Source: an uncultured Sphingobacteriaceae bacterium
GTDB taxonomy: Bacteria; Bacteroidota; Bacteroidia; Sphingobacteriales; Sphingobacteriaceae
Length of the DNA stretch: 64,000 nucleotides
Reading direction: 5' to 3'
Assembly (NCBI GenBank): GCA_946887045.1
Contig: CAMPKC010000021.1
Location: 1-64,000, forward strand
Part shown: piece by piece, positions 36,125 through 44,716 of the stretch
Layout of the letters: every line of letters begins with the position of its first letter
Numbering within the stretch: position 1 is the first letter of the stretch
The notes under the pieces: model-generated
The model's input: the letters and a program-made list of their open reading frames with translations, nothing else
Database searches by the model: none
Told to the model about the DNA's origin: nothing
Made by a program: the position numbers and the translations under genes

Positions 36125-36742
36125 TTACGAAATTAAGTCTGATACCTCCATATATTCAATACCCGCAGTCTCGGCAAACTTAAAATCTGTATCGGAAGCC
36201 CCGACTATAACAACATCCGACTCTCCCAATTTATTCTCATCCATCAAGAATCTAAGCACATCCGTGTGTGGCTTAGGCTTTATCTCATCAGCAAAATAAA
36301 CCTTCAAAAATTCTTCCAGGCCGTGCCATTCAATTTGCTTGATTTTATTTAACTGCTGTAACGGATCGCCGGCTGTAACAATAAAAATCTGCTTTCGGTC
36401 GACGACAATTTCCTGCAGAAAACTTAAAATATTTTGAAACAAAAGAAGTTTGAGAGGCAGTTTCGCCTCACGTCCGAGGCGCTCAAAATTCCCTCTATAT
36501 TTTTCGTCAAATGCATATACCTCTTTTGCCTTGTCAAAAATCCTATCCGGTCCGTGTTTTTCGTAAACCTTCTTCATAAACTGGATGACATCATTCGCAG
36601 GTGGAAATCCCTCATGAAATTCGAGGAAATTAGCAAACAGATAATACACCTGCAGATCGTAATCTTTTACAGGAAACAGAACATCGTCGAGTTCAAAAAT
36701 AAAAGCCTGCTTTCTATTTATTAAATCCGAATAATTTTCCAT
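36125..36742 (-). CDS. HAD-like protein with Glu in place of the nucleophile Asp
   Basis: A 205-aa HAD fold (cap about 20-90). Motif II is FIVTAGD, motif III includes KPHTD and motif IV VIVGASDTDFKFAE. Motif I reads FELDDVLFP where active phosphatases have DxD, so the first Asp is Glu and hydrolysis through an aspartyl phosphate is doubtful. A similar FELDD motif occurs, as I recall, in related Bacteroidota proteins, so this is probably a subfamily property rather than a mutation. Its start coincides with the stop of the 148-aa gene, in an operon with a LolD-type ATPase. Confidence 0.78.
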   Translation of the reverse strand: MENYSDLINRKQAFIFELDDVLFPVKDYDLQVYYLFANFLEFHEGFPPANDVIQFMKKVYEKHGPDRIFDKAKEVYAFDEKYRGNFERLGREAKLPLKLLLFQNILSFLQEIVVDRKQIFIVTAGDPLQQLNKIKQIEWHGLEEFLKVYFADEIKPKPHTDVLRFLMDENKLGESDVVIVGASDTDFKFAETAGIEYMEVSDLIS

Positions 36743-37188
36743 TAACTGACTGTAAATAGTTGAAATTCTGAAGACAAATCATCTTTCAAAAAAACTCCCC
36801 GATCGGGTAAATCATCCTGATCTTTGTCATCCTTTATTATGATTTTTCCCTTTAAGCCTTTATTTAGCAGAGAGGAAATTTCTGATTTATCGGGCACCAT
36901 CAATTTGATTCCATACTCATCAAATAATTGTCTCGCTTCTGCCAGGGCAATCACTTCTTCGCTGCGCAGAGGAAACACTTTCTCGATGCCGTTGTCCAGA
37001 CAAACAGTTAAAAGCAGGTGCGCGAAAGATGGAGAATTACCGGAAGGAATTTTTAGAAACTTCCTGCCTTTTAATACAACCTGAGGCAATTCTTCGTAGT
37101 CTGCCAGGTATATACTATCGTCCGTATTTAATAAGCGTTGTAAATGATATGCTTGCGCAGTAGCGGCAGCAGTTATTAAAATATTCAA
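36742..37188 (-). CDS. Short protein resembling a pre-ATP-grasp domain
   Basis: A 148-aa cytoplasmic protein. The start [20 protein letters not shown], the Asp-containing YLADYEELP, and [26 protein letters not shown] resemble the N-terminal Rossmann-like domain of ATP-grasp ligases of the carbamoyl-phosphate-synthase or PylC type. The ATP-grasp domain that normally follows is absent, so it is either a remnant or a stand-alone binding module. Overlaps LolD by 4 bp and touches the HAD gene. I do not know its function. Confidence 0.65.
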   Translation of the reverse strand: MNILITAAATAQAYHLQRLLNTDDSIYLADYEELPQVVLKGRKFLKIPSGNSPSFAHLLLTVCLDNGIEKVFPLRSEEVIALAEARQLFDEYGIKLMVPDKSEISSLLNKGLKGKIIIKDDKDQDDLPDRGVFLKDDLSSEFQLFTVS

Positions 37189-37847
37189 TCTAGAGAATCT
37201 ATAATTTGTCCGTCCTTCATTGTTACTTTCCGATCAGCCATGGCAGCTAATTCCTCATTGTGAGTTACGATAATAAACGTTTGCGAAAATTTATCTCTCA
37301 GCTCCCTGAAAAGGGAATGCAAACTTTGGGCATTTTGAGAGTCTAAGTTACCGGAAGGTTCATCGGCTAAAACAACTGAAGGGTTATTTACCAGAGCTCT
37401 GGCAACCGCTACGCGTTGCTGCTCACCTCCGGAAAGTTCGTTCGGCTTATGCCCTGCTCTATGTTCCAAACCAAGCATACGGAGAAGTTCCAAGGCTCGT
37501 GTTTCGGCTTCCTTTTTACTCTTTTTAGCAATAAAGGCCGGAATACATACATTTTCGAGCGCTGTAAATTCGGGCAATAAATGATGAAACTGAAAAATAA
37601 AACCGATGTGCTTATTTCGGAAAGCGCTCAAAGCAGAAGCCGAAAGCTTTGCAATGTTGGTTCCGTTAATAATCACTTCACCTTTATCGGCCTTATCCAA
37701 AGTTCCCACAATATGAAGCAATGTACTCTTACCCGCTCCCGAGGCCCCGACAATAGTCACGATTTCGCCTTTTTTAACACTAAAATCGACTCCTTTCAGA
37801 ATTTCAAGATCTCTGTATGATTTATGTATTCCTTTAGCATGCAGCAT
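37185..37847 (-). CDS. lolD: LolD-type ABC transporter ATPase
   Basis: A 220-aa ATPase with Walker [11 protein letters not shown]-loop [10 protein letters not shown], signature LSGGEQQRV, Walker [13 protein letters not shown] and H-loop THN. Sequence and size match the LolD/MacB group that powers lipoprotein release from the inner membrane or antimicrobial export. The membrane partner is not adjacent. Instead it leads an operon with a pre-ATP-grasp-like protein and a HAD-like protein. A second ATPase of the same group is at 53787-54464 with its permease. Confidence 0.85.
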   Translation of the reverse strand: MLHAKGIHKSYRDLEILKGVDFSVKKGEIVTIVGASGAGKSTLLHIVGTLDKADKGEVIINGTNIAKLSASALSAFRNKHIGFIFQFHHLLPEFTALENVCIPAFIAKKSKKEAETRALELLRMLGLEHRAGHKPNELSGGEQQRVAVARALVNNPSVVLADEPSGNLDSQNAQSLHSLFRELRDKFSQTFIIVTHNEELAAMADRKVTMKDGQIIDSLD

Positions 37848-37860
37848 AAGGCGAAGATAG

Positions 37861-37932
37861 AGGTTAAAGGTGAAAGGTGGAAGGTAAAAGGTGAAAGGGT
37901 GAGAGGTTAAGGAAAATGAGAGGCGAGGAAAA
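37861..37932. repeat. Purine-rich degenerate repeat (GGTGAAAG type)
   Basis: About 70 bp of nearly pure purine on the plus strand made of imperfect copies of AAAGGTGAAAGG and AGGTTAAAGG. It lies in the 265-bp gap between lolD and sucC. No gene is seen in the gap. Such tracts are known between genes in Bacteroidota and have no assigned role. Confidence 0.6.
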
Positions 37933-38112
37933 AGCTAAGGATTTGAGTGTCATACGTTGAGTGAACCTTGAAGCGATATCGACCTTTGGAGCAGAAATCC
38001 ATTGCATTATTGAAAAAAATCGAGAAATTCAATGATAAAAGCCGCAATTTTTTGATATTTTTTTAAATAATAGATGCAAAATGGTAGTTTTACGACGAAA
38101 AATTTTCAAATC

Positions 38113-39306
38113 ATGAATATTCACGAATACCAAGGTAAAGCCATACTAAAAAGTTTCGGTGTTAGAGTGCAGGAGGGCATCGTTGCTGACACACCTGAAC
38201 AAGCCGTAGAAGCAGCAAAAAAGCTAAAGCAAGAATACAATTCTGATTGGGTTGTAGTAAAAGCGCAAATTCATGCCGGTGGTCGCGGTAAGGGCGGCGG
38301 TGTTAAGCTGGCTAAGAATCTGGACGAAGTAAAAGAAAAAGCAAGTCAGATCATTGGCATGCAGTTAGTTACTCCACAAACAGGACCTGAAGGTAAAAAA
38401 GTTAGTAAAGTACTTATCGCACAAGATGTTTACTACCCAGGAGAAAGTGAAACAAAAGAATTTTATGTAAGCGTATTGCTCGACCGTGCAAAAGGCCGCA
38501 ATATTGTAATGTATTCTACCGAAGGTGGTATGGATATTGAAGAAGTTGCTGAACATACTCCTCATTTGATTTTCAAAGAAGAAATCGATCCTAAAGTTGG
38601 ACTTCAAGGATTCCAGGCTCGTAAAATAGCTTTCAATTTAGGTCTAAGCGGTGATGCGTTTAAAGACATGACTAAATTTATCGCTGCCTTATATAAAGCA
38701 TACGAACATACTGATTCATCAATGTTCGAAATCAACCCTGTTTTAAAAACTTCTGACAACAAAATATTAGCTGTTGATGCGAAAGTAAATCTTGATGATA
38801 ACGGTTTATTCCGTCATCCTGATTATGCAGCTTTACGCGATGTTGCTGAAGAAGATCCAATGGAAGTTGAAGCCAGCAAATCAAACCTTAACTTCGTTAA
38901 GCTTGACGGAAACGTTGGCTGTATGGTTAATGGCGCTGGATTAGCGATGGCAACTATGGACATCATCAAACTTGCAGGTGGCGAGCCGGCGAATTTCCTT
39001 GACGTTGGTGGAACCGCAAACGCACAAACTGTTAAAGCTGCCTTTAACATCATCCTTCAGGATCCTAACGTAAAAGCAATTCTAATCAATATTTTTGGTG
39101 GTATTGTTCGCTGCGACCGTGTAGCGCAAGGTGTAATTGATGCTTATAAAGAACTTGGGGATATTCGTGTTCCGATTATTGTTAGATTGCAAGGAACAAA
39201 CGCGGTAGAAGCGAAGAAATTAATCGATGAGTCTGGATTGAAAGTATACTCGGCAATTCTTTTAAAAGAAGCAGCTGCTTTGGTAACAAAAGTGCTTGAA
39301 GATTAA
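38113..39306 (+). CDS. sucC: Succinyl-CoA ligase (ADP-forming) subunit beta
   Basis: Beta subunit of the TCA-cycle enzyme that converts succinyl-CoA to succinate with nucleotide phosphorylation. From ATG 38113 the protein is 397 aa, the family length, starting with MNIHEYQGKAILK. The upstream frame from 38074 adds 13 residues of no family resemblance. Seen are the ATP-grasp QIHAGGRGKGGGVKLA, FEINPVL, DVGGTA and NIFGGIVRCD. The alpha subunit gene sucD is not adjacent. A promoter-like TAGTTTTA at 38085-38092 predicts a leader of about 16 nt. Confidence 0.95.
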   Translation: MNIHEYQGKAILKSFGVRVQEGIVADTPEQAVEAAKKLKQEYNSDWVVVKAQIHAGGRGKGGGVKLAKNLDEVKEKASQIIGMQLVTPQTGPEGKKVSKVLIAQDVYYPGESETKEFYVSVLLDRAKGRNIVMYSTEGGMDIEEVAEHTPHLIFKEEIDPKVGLQGFQARKIAFNLGLSGDAFKDMTKFIAALYKAYEHTDSSMFEINPVLKTSDNKILAVDAKVNLDDNGLFRHPDYAALRDVAEEDPMEVEASKSNLNFVKLDGNVGCMVNGAGLAMATMDIIKLAGGEPANFLDVGGTANAQTVKAAFNIILQDPNVKAILINIFGGIVRCDRVAQGVIDAYKELGDIRVPIIVRLQGTNAVEAKKLIDESGLKVYSAILLKEAAALVTKVLED

Positions 39307-39322
39307 GCTTTAAATTGTGAAT

Positions 39323-39357
39323 AAAAAATGCCATCTCCGAAAGGGATGGCATTTTTT
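39323..39357. terminator. Terminator after sucC
   Basis: AAAAAATGCCATC (39323-39335) and GATGGCATTTTTT (39345-39357) form a perfect 13-bp stem with A and T tracts on either side. It serves sucC and the convergent gene. Confidence 0.88.
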
Positions 39358-39380
39358 GTATAAACATATATACTTGAATC

Positions 39381-39836
39381 TTATTCTAAGAGCGACTCTT
39401 TCGAGGCATAAATCCAGTACAATCCATCAAACATACTATCCTCAAAAGGGTAATAATAAACCCCCTCCGGTGATTTATATTCAGTTTTTGGCTTGCCAAA
39501 ATGGGTACCTGACTTCACCTCTGCCCCTTTTTTTATTTGTTTGAATATCGGCGAATAGGCTTTCTTTCCTCTGGCTTGAAAAGCCCAGTAACTTTTATCT
39601 ACACCTGCAGCGGGATTTGCTTTTACATAACTGACATGGGCCTTGATTTTGTTATCAGCAATAAAACGGTAATCGCCGTCTTTAGAAGGAGTATAGCCTG
39701 ATTTCAGCAATAACTGTATAGCTGCACTGTCCTCCTGAGAAACAATTGACTTTATAAAATTGTAATCAACTACCTGACCCTTTGCAATTGTTCCGCAGAA
39801 TAAGAGCAATGTAAAAAATGTGTATATCTGTTTCAT
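39381..39836 (-). CDS. Small secreted protein of unknown function
   Basis: From ATG 39836 the product is 151 aa with a signal peptide ending near AKGQ. The mature part has YTPSKDGDYRFIADNKIKAHV, SYWAFQARGKKAYS and a YYYPFEDSMFDGLYWIY C-terminus, rich in aromatic residues. An upstream frame to 39872 adds 12 residues without signal features. I recognise no family. It is divergent from the NlpC/P60 lipoprotein. Confidence 0.7.
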   Translation of the reverse strand: MKQIYTFFTLLLFCGTIAKGQVVDYNFIKSIVSQEDSAAIQLLLKSGYTPSKDGDYRFIADNKIKAHVSYVKANPAAGVDKSYWAFQARGKKAYSPIFKQIKKGAEVKSGTHFGKPKTEYKSPEGVYYYPFEDSMFDGLYWIYASKESLLE

Positions 39837-39950
39837 ATCTCTCCTAAAATAACTCAAAAATTGAAAATACATTATCCTAAGGATCAGAATTTCTTACATC
39901 CGGAGAAATCCTGTGGCAAAACATACACACAACAATTCCGTTCTTATTTT

Positions 39951-40529
39951 ATGTCCATAAATAAAATCATCTTAATACCAGTTTTAGCAATGGTCATTTT
40001 CTCTTGCGGGAATATTGAGACTGAAGAACAGGAGCAAGATTTAAAGGACACTGCCGACCACACAGAAGTAGACATCGATACGAACGAAATTAGGGAAGCC
40101 CTGCCACCCAGTTCAAGCATCGATACCCGCGACGTTAACCCTTCTGAAGTGATAAATTTCGCAAAAACGCTTGACGGAACTCCCTATAAATATGGCTCTA
40201 TTAATCCACAGCAAGGCTTTGACTGTTCGGGATTCATTACTTATGTATTCAATCATTTTAACATTGCCGTACCCAGAAGCTCAATAGATTTCACAAATGT
40301 AGGAACAGAGATTCGGGTGAATGAGGCAAAACCCGGTGATCTGATATTATTTACCGGAACAGACAGCACGATCAGAGATGTAGGTCACATGGGAATTATT
40401 GTCGAAAATGATGATACCACGAAATTTATCCATTCAACTTCGGGAAAAGCCTATGGCGTCACCATTACCCCTCTTAATGAATACTACCAGGGCAGGTTTG
40501 TAAAAACTATCAGAATATTCAAAAACTAG
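39951..40529 (+). CDS. NlpC/P60 peptidoglycan hydrolase lipoprotein
   Basis: From ATG 39951 the protein is 192 aa with lipobox IFSC (Cys17), then an acidic linker. The C-terminal NlpC/P60 domain has Cys in GFDCSGFITYVF, His in VGHMGIIVEN and a downstream polar residue (FIHSTSGKAYG). It would cut peptide cross-links or stems of peptidoglycan at the cell envelope. The frame upstream to 39861 lacks any signal and is not used. Confidence 0.88.
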   Translation: MSINKIILIPVLAMVIFSCGNIETEEQEQDLKDTADHTEVDIDTNEIREALPPSSSIDTRDVNPSEVINFAKTLDGTPYKYGSINPQQGFDCSGFITYVFNHFNIAVPRSSIDFTNVGTEIRVNEAKPGDLILFTGTDSTIRDVGHMGIIVENDDTTKFIHSTSGKAYGVTITPLNEYYQGRFVKTIRIFKN

Positions 40530-40575
40530 ACCCGGATTTATTTAAAACAATCCCCATCTTTGCGCTTTGAAATTC

Positions 40576-41217
40576 ATGCAAGATATTAAAAACATCATTT
40601 TCGATTATGGTAACGTCATTTTCATGATCGATTTTTTAAAAACACAGCACTCATTCACCGAACTGGGAATTGATAATGTAGAAACCTTTTTCGGTCATGC
40701 CGGACACGACCCGCTTTTTAGCGAATTCGAAAAAGGAAACATAGATTCTGCTGCATTTCGGGACGGAATACGCAGATTAACAAACAAGACAAATTTGACC
40801 GATCAACAAATTGATGATACATGGAACTCCCTTTTAATCGGCGTTCCTCCCGTTAATCATCAGATTTTGTTAGAAGCTAAAAAAAATTACCGCACGTTTC
40901 TGTTAAGTAATATCAACGAAATACATCTGATTTACATTACCACTTACCTGCAGCAAACTTATCAGATTGAGTCGAATGATGGTTTCTTTGAGAAAGTGTA
41001 TTACTCTCATTTAATAAGACTCAGGAAACCGAACCGGGAGATATTTGAACATGTAATAAACGACAGTGATTTGAATGTATCTGAGACTCTTTTTATCGAC
41101 GATAGTCCGCAACATCTAAAAACCGCAGCGGAAATGGGATTTCAAACTCATTTGATGACAAGAGATGACTCCCTGGAAAAGTTTATGTACGGCTCTGGTT
41201 TACTTAACCGGGCTTAG
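40576..41217 (+). CDS. HAD-superfamily phosphatase (YihX-like)
   Basis: From ATG 40576 the product is 213 aa. Motif I FDYGNVIFMIDF (the aspartyl nucleophile is the first Asp; the second position is Gly-Asn), motif II LLSNINE, motif III RLRKPNREIFEHV and motif IV FIDDSPQHLKTA match the FDxGNV group that includes sugar-phosphate phosphatases such as YihX. A promoter-like CATCTTTG lies at 40555-40562, giving a leader of about 9 nt. An in-frame TTG at 40567 is the predicted mRNA start and is not used. Confidence 0.85.
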   Translation: MQDIKNIIFDYGNVIFMIDFLKTQHSFTELGIDNVETFFGHAGHDPLFSEFEKGNIDSAAFRDGIRRLTNKTNLTDQQIDDTWNSLLIGVPPVNHQILLEAKKNYRTFLLSNINEIHLIYITTYLQQTYQIESNDGFFEKVYYSHLIRLRKPNREIFEHVINDSDLNVSETLFIDDSPQHLKTAAEMGFQTHLMTRDDSLEKFMYGSGLLNRA

Positions 41218-42003
41218 AAAACTATTGTCAATATATTTATTCTTTATCTTCTTACCAAGATACATCACCATAAGTTGAACGATAAGGCATACAATCGTGG
41301 CAAGCAGGAAGGTGTAGCCGATGGTCGAAGTTTGGAGATAATGAGAAATTATAACAAAGAATACGCAGAATGAAAATAAGCTAACAATAACTCCTCTTAA
41401 AAGCCTTACACACGCATTTGATCCATACAGATGGTGAGTGGTAACCGCGAAAATTGTCCCGAATATCGGAAATGTGCTAAGCAAGCCACTTAACTTGGGT
41501 CCAAGATTAGCAGAAATATAGGTTAAGCCGATTATAAATAAAGTTGCTGTAATCATTCTCAAGGGGATATCCCAGCTTGGGGGTACAATTTTTAACTCTT
41601 CCTCCCGGTATTTCGGGAAAAACACAAGAAAAGCCAGGAGCGCAGAAACGGTGAGGATAAATGTTGGTAGAAGTGTAAAATCAAATTGCCGCAGAAAAAA
41701 TGTGGCACCCAAATATGCTACCCATCCTGTTAAAGCTGAGATAAACCAGCTGAATCTTTTAGAGAGCGCAGCATAAACAGTAGAGTAGAAGGCAAGAGAA
41801 ACTGCGCCCAGAACAATCCCTTTGGCCGATAAACTTGCAAATGCATTGCCATGATCGAGTGCCAAAAACAAAGCAATAGGGCCGGCGTTTAAAGGCAACC
41901 CGATTAAAATACCGCTAATAGAATGTCCATACTTTCGCCCTGCCCAGGTGGCAACACCTGTTAATAGAGGGGTAAGAAATAATTTAAGAGCTAAAACATG
42001 CAC
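41200..42003 (-). CDS. Polytopic membrane protein of unknown function
   Basis: A 267-aa protein with about eight to nine transmembrane helices in two similar halves (ISGILIGLPLNAGPIALFLA early, LSGLLSTFPIFGTIFAVTTH late). Each half has a small-residue-rich GLP or TFP segment. This internal symmetry suggests a transporter or lipid carrier. I recognise no named family. Its end overlaps the convergent HAD gene by 18 bp. Confidence 0.75.
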   Translation of the reverse strand: MHVLALKLFLTPLLTGVATWAGRKYGHSISGILIGLPLNAGPIALFLALDHGNAFASLSAKGIVLGAVSLAFYSTVYAALSKRFSWFISALTGWVAYLGATFFLRQFDFTLLPTFILTVSALLAFLVFFPKYREEELKIVPPSWDIPLRMITATLFIIGLTYISANLGPKLSGLLSTFPIFGTIFAVTTHHLYGSNACVRLLRGVIVSLFSFCVFFVIISHYLQTSTIGYTFLLATIVCLIVQLMVMYLGKKIKNKYIDNSFLSPVK

Positions 42004-42206
42004 TGCACAAAGTTAAATCTTCAGATACTCGCAATCAATGTTAAAGGGAAAGCTTCAGCATTTTTATAAAACAATGACAGTGGGTTATTTTTCTGATATT
42101 TTTTAAGAAGGCTCCAAATAAGTCAGAAAATTTAAAATTTATCGAAAAAAGCCGCAACTCCCCTTTCCTTCTGTAAACAAACTCTAAGCCCAGCTGTTTA
42201 ATCGAT

Positions 42207-42521
42207 ATGGAAGATTACCAAACAGTAGTAGAAGCACTTGCCGGATTGAAACAAAGAGGTTTTACGTTAGATTTTAACCTTGCAAACGGCACACTGCATA
42301 ATAGTTCTGAAAATATAAATTTACAGCCAGAAGATTTCAGAATTTCAGAAATTTACCGGTTCGAAGGGATGTCAGATCCAGCGGATAATACTGTAGTTTA
42401 TGGCATCGAATCAGACAAGTATCATGTAAAAGGAGTATTCCTGAACGCTTATGGAGTTTATTCGGATGATGTCTCGGAAGAGCTTCTTAAAAAGCTGAAT
42501 ACACATGAAGAAAACATCTAA
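42207..42521 (+). CDS. Small conserved protein of unknown function
   Basis: A 104-aa acidic soluble protein. The segments VVEALAGLKQRGFTLDFNL, FRISEIYRFEGMSDPADNTVVYGIES and GVFLNAYGVYSDD match a family widespread in Bacteroidota that is sometimes named phosphoribosylpyrophosphate synthetase in databases. It is far too short to be that enzyme and shows no PRPP-binding motif. No operator of the stress regulon lies in its 203-bp upstream gap. Confidence 0.75.
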   Translation: MEDYQTVVEALAGLKQRGFTLDFNLANGTLHNSSENINLQPEDFRISEIYRFEGMSDPADNTVVYGIESDKYHVKGVFLNAYGVYSDDVSEELLKKLNTHEENI

Positions 42522-42560
42522 TGAATTACGCCCGCATAGCGCTGATTAAAAATATAGTCC

Positions 42561-42592
42561 TGAATTCTCTGCCTGAGACAGGCAGGAATTCA
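42561..42592. repeat. Compact hairpin with EcoRI-palindromic base
   Basis: Arms TGAATTC-T-CTGCCTG (42561-42575) and CAGGCAGGAATTCA (42579-42592) pair over 14 bp with one bulged T and a 3-base loop. It lies 40 bp after the small acidic protein gene. It could be its terminator (no T-run) or a copy of a dispersed palindromic repeat. Confidence 0.6.
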
Positions 42593-42647
42593 AGGGACCA
42601 TACTAGCATTTTTCAGGCTACTAAAAATAATTTTCTCGTTTTAGCTA

Positions 42648-43325
42648 TTATTCTTCATCCAAAGCATATTCCGGAATTTCTACCTGCAAATAATTCTCCA
42701 CACCATTCACTCCCGGAGCTGCCCATGCAGCGCTTTCAGCATCCTCCTTTTCGGCTAATGAGCGGACTTTCCCGCGGAGAGTAACAATACTGCCCATTAC
42801 CGTAACAGATACTTTTCCAGCATCAATACTTGCACTTCTTTGAAAAGCGGCGCCAATTTTATCCTGGATATCTGCCGAAGTGACCTGCGGTTTAATAGTG
42901 ATCAAATTAGTAACCGAACGAACTCCGGCTATATTTTCGATGGCGGCCCTGACTGTATTACGCTGATATGCCCAGTCTACCTGTCCTTCAAGCTTAACGT
43001 GGCCGTCTTCAACTTTTATCTTAATCTTTTCATCTTGAACTGTAGTATGCCATTTCAATGCGTTGAGCACAGCTTCAGCAATTTCTGCATCTGTTTTACG
43101 ATCTTCCGGAGAAATACCCACATGAATATCTTCAGCAACGGCTTTAACCCCGGCCACCCTCTTAGCGGTTTTTTCGGCGGCCAGCTTCTCTGCATAACTA
43201 TCAACAGTGCCCGAAAGTGTTACAATACCATTATTGACAGCAACCCCGATTTGCGATGCGTTTACAGAAGGTTCCCACTTAAGTTCTTCTATTACGTCTT
43301 TTTGAATTTGAAGATCTGTTTTCAT
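42648..43325 (-). CDS. Triple-BON-domain protein
   Basis: A 225-aa protein of three consecutive BON domains (about 5-70, 80-145, 152-218), each with the pattern of a beta strand, VxLxGxV turn and AAxxVxGVxxV helix (VNNGIVTLSGTVDSYAEK, VEDGHVKLEGQVDW, VMGSIVTLRGKVRS). BON domains bind phospholipid or other membrane components. There is no signal peptide, so it is probably cytoplasmic. A paralogue with the same N-terminus is at 45996. Its promoter carries two full operators, which puts it in the shared stress regulon. Neighbouring USP and regulator genes support a stress role. Confidence 0.88.
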   Translation of the reverse strand: MKTDLQIQKDVIEELKWEPSVNASQIGVAVNNGIVTLSGTVDSYAEKLAAEKTAKRVAGVKAVAEDIHVGISPEDRKTDAEIAEAVLNALKWHTTVQDEKIKIKVEDGHVKLEGQVDWAYQRNTVRAAIENIAGVRSVTNLITIKPQVTSADIQDKIGAAFQRSASIDAGKVSVTVMGSIVTLRGKVRSLAEKEDAESAAWAAPGVNGVENYLQVEIPEYALDEE

Positions 43326-43360
43326 AAAATTAGAGTGATAATTGTGATATAATTCTTCAT

Positions 43361-43425
43361 CAAAGGAACGCTAAACTTAAATTTTACCAAATGATTATTG
43401 TCAAACCACTGCTTGACTCTAATCA
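43361..43425 (-). promoter_or_regulatory. Promoter of the first BON gene, two full operators
   Basis: The minus-strand -7-like element TTCCTTTG is at 43361-43368. Operators are TGATTATTGTCA (43392-43403) and TGACTCTAATCA (43414-43425), centres 22 bp apart, the proximal 36.5 bp from the element's end. The predicted start is near 43356. The remaining gap, 43426-43704, shows no convincing gene. Confidence 0.7.
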
Positions 43426-43704
43426 ATTAACAATGAGACAAATAAAACTCCAACAACATTCCTCCGGTCGATTTTCAAAGCGTTTATTAACGTTAACATC
43501 CTCATTGGTTGAGATGAGTTGATGAGATGATGAAATCAGAGAATCGATCTTCCTTCAAGACCAGGGATTTTTATTTTATCCTCCGAAGATTCGGTTTTTT
43601 CCCTTACCGGATGAATGTATTTTTTGCGCTAAATCTTAGCGAAAATCCAAGTATCTCAGGCATTTTTTTCATGATCGGTAAACCCGGAAAAAGTTTGTTC
43701 ACTC

Positions 43705-43769
43705 TACTCCTAATCAACAAGATAACTGACAAAAATCAGCTATAATCTCTTAGATTAAATGAAGATTTG
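43705..43769 (+). promoter_or_regulatory. Promoter of the first universal stress protein gene
   Basis: Operator TGACAAAAATCA is at 43727-43738, with a TCA half-operator at 43714-43716 in register 22 bp upstream. The -7-like element AAGATTTG at 43762-43769 ends 36.5 bp from the operator centre. The predicted start is near 43774, 23 nt before the ATG. Confidence 0.7.
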
Positions 43770-43796
43770 TATTGCTAAGTATAAAGGGGTGATAGG

Positions 43797-44684
43797 ATGA
43801 AGACAATACTCGTTTTTACGGATTTTTCGAAAAAAGCCGATCACGCAGCTGAATATGCCCTGAATCTGGCTTATAAATTACAGGCAGACATTCTACTGTA
43901 CAACGCGTTTACAATGGAAAATGTAACGCTGAAACAGAAATTCACTTGGGCACTTGAAGATTTTTTTGGTATTGAAGACGAAAGTAAGAAACAATTAAAA
44001 GAGCTTGCGGAACTTTATAAGCAAAAAGTAGAAGAAAACACAACAGAAAAATTTAAACCACAAATTAAATACCTCTCAAGACCAGGCAATGTGGGCAACT
44101 TAGGATCAACGCTTAAAGATATACCCGACGCTAAAAAGATATGGCTGATCGTAATGGGAGCGAAAACCGACGATTGCCTGAGTAATTTTATATTCGGCAC
44201 AAATGCTTACTCTGTAATAAGTGAAGCAACCTGTCCGGTATTATTTGTTCCACGGGAGGCGCCCGTAAAAGATCTAACGCGAATAGCAATCGCAACGGAT
44301 TTGAAAAGCCCTGAACTCTCACCTTTACGCTTTTTGAAAGACTTTAAAAAGGCGTATAATTTAGAAATAATACTGGCGCATGTTTTCGTGAATAAGCAGA
44401 GGAAGCAATACAGTGAAGCAGGCCTGGTAGAACTTGAATTGTATGATGTTACCGAGGATATTGAATACCCGAAGGTTCTTTTTCAAAACATCCATGGAAC
44501 AGATGTAGACGAAGATCTTAAACAATATGCATTGAAAAGCAAGATAGATATATTAGGAGTAATTCATCGACGGGAGAACGTGTTTCACAGGCTATTTCAC
44601 AGCAGCACTACCCAGCTGCTAATTGATAGCGCTCAGCTCCCGCTACTTGTTTTTCCTGAATCAATGAAGAAAATTTCGGTGTAA
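43797..44684 (+). CDS. Two-domain universal stress protein
   Basis: A 295-aa tandem UspA protein. Domain 1 (about 1-150) begins MKTILVFTDFSKKADHAAEYAL and has a VMGAKTDD...FGTNAYSV segment ending VLFVPRE. Domain 2 (about 158-290) begins LTRIAIATDLKSPELS and ends in LLVFPESMK. The second Rossmann half lacks a clear ATP-binding loop. Family members are cytoplasmic and support survival in growth arrest or low oxygen. It faces the BON gene divergently across a 471-bp gap and is convergent with the hybrid regulator. Part of the tandem-operator regulon. Confidence 0.93.
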   Translation: MKTILVFTDFSKKADHAAEYALNLAYKLQADILLYNAFTMENVTLKQKFTWALEDFFGIEDESKKQLKELAELYKQKVEENTTEKFKPQIKYLSRPGNVGNLGSTLKDIPDAKKIWLIVMGAKTDDCLSNFIFGTNAYSVISEATCPVLFVPREAPVKDLTRIAIATDLKSPELSPLRFLKDFKKAYNLEIILAHVFVNKQRKQYSEAGLVELELYDVTEDIEYPKVLFQNIHGTDVDEDLKQYALKSKIDILGVIHRRENVFHRLFHSSTTQLLIDSAQLPLLVFPESMKKISV

Positions 44685-44701
44685 ACATTTACACCGAAAT
44701 T
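44672..44701. terminator. Convergent terminator, 14-bp inverted repeat
   Basis: AATTTCGGTGTAAA (44672-44685) and TTTACACCGAAATT (44688-44701) are exact inverted repeats. They start inside the last codons of the universal stress protein gene and serve it and the convergent regulator gene. Confidence 0.8.
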
Positions 44702-44716
44702 ATCATCCAAAAAAAT

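Noticed and set aside
39861..39950. N-terminal extension of the NlpC/P60 gene
   Set aside because: The extension has no signal character, whereas ATG 39951 gives a proper lipoprotein signal.
42521..42784. 87-aa frame starting at the end of the small acidic protein gene
   Set aside because: It runs through the hairpin and then antisense to the BON gene. No coding features.
43527..43745. 72-aa frame in the USP-BON gap
   Set aside because: Ends inside the USP operator, has no recognisable family segment and no promoter of its own. Probably chance.
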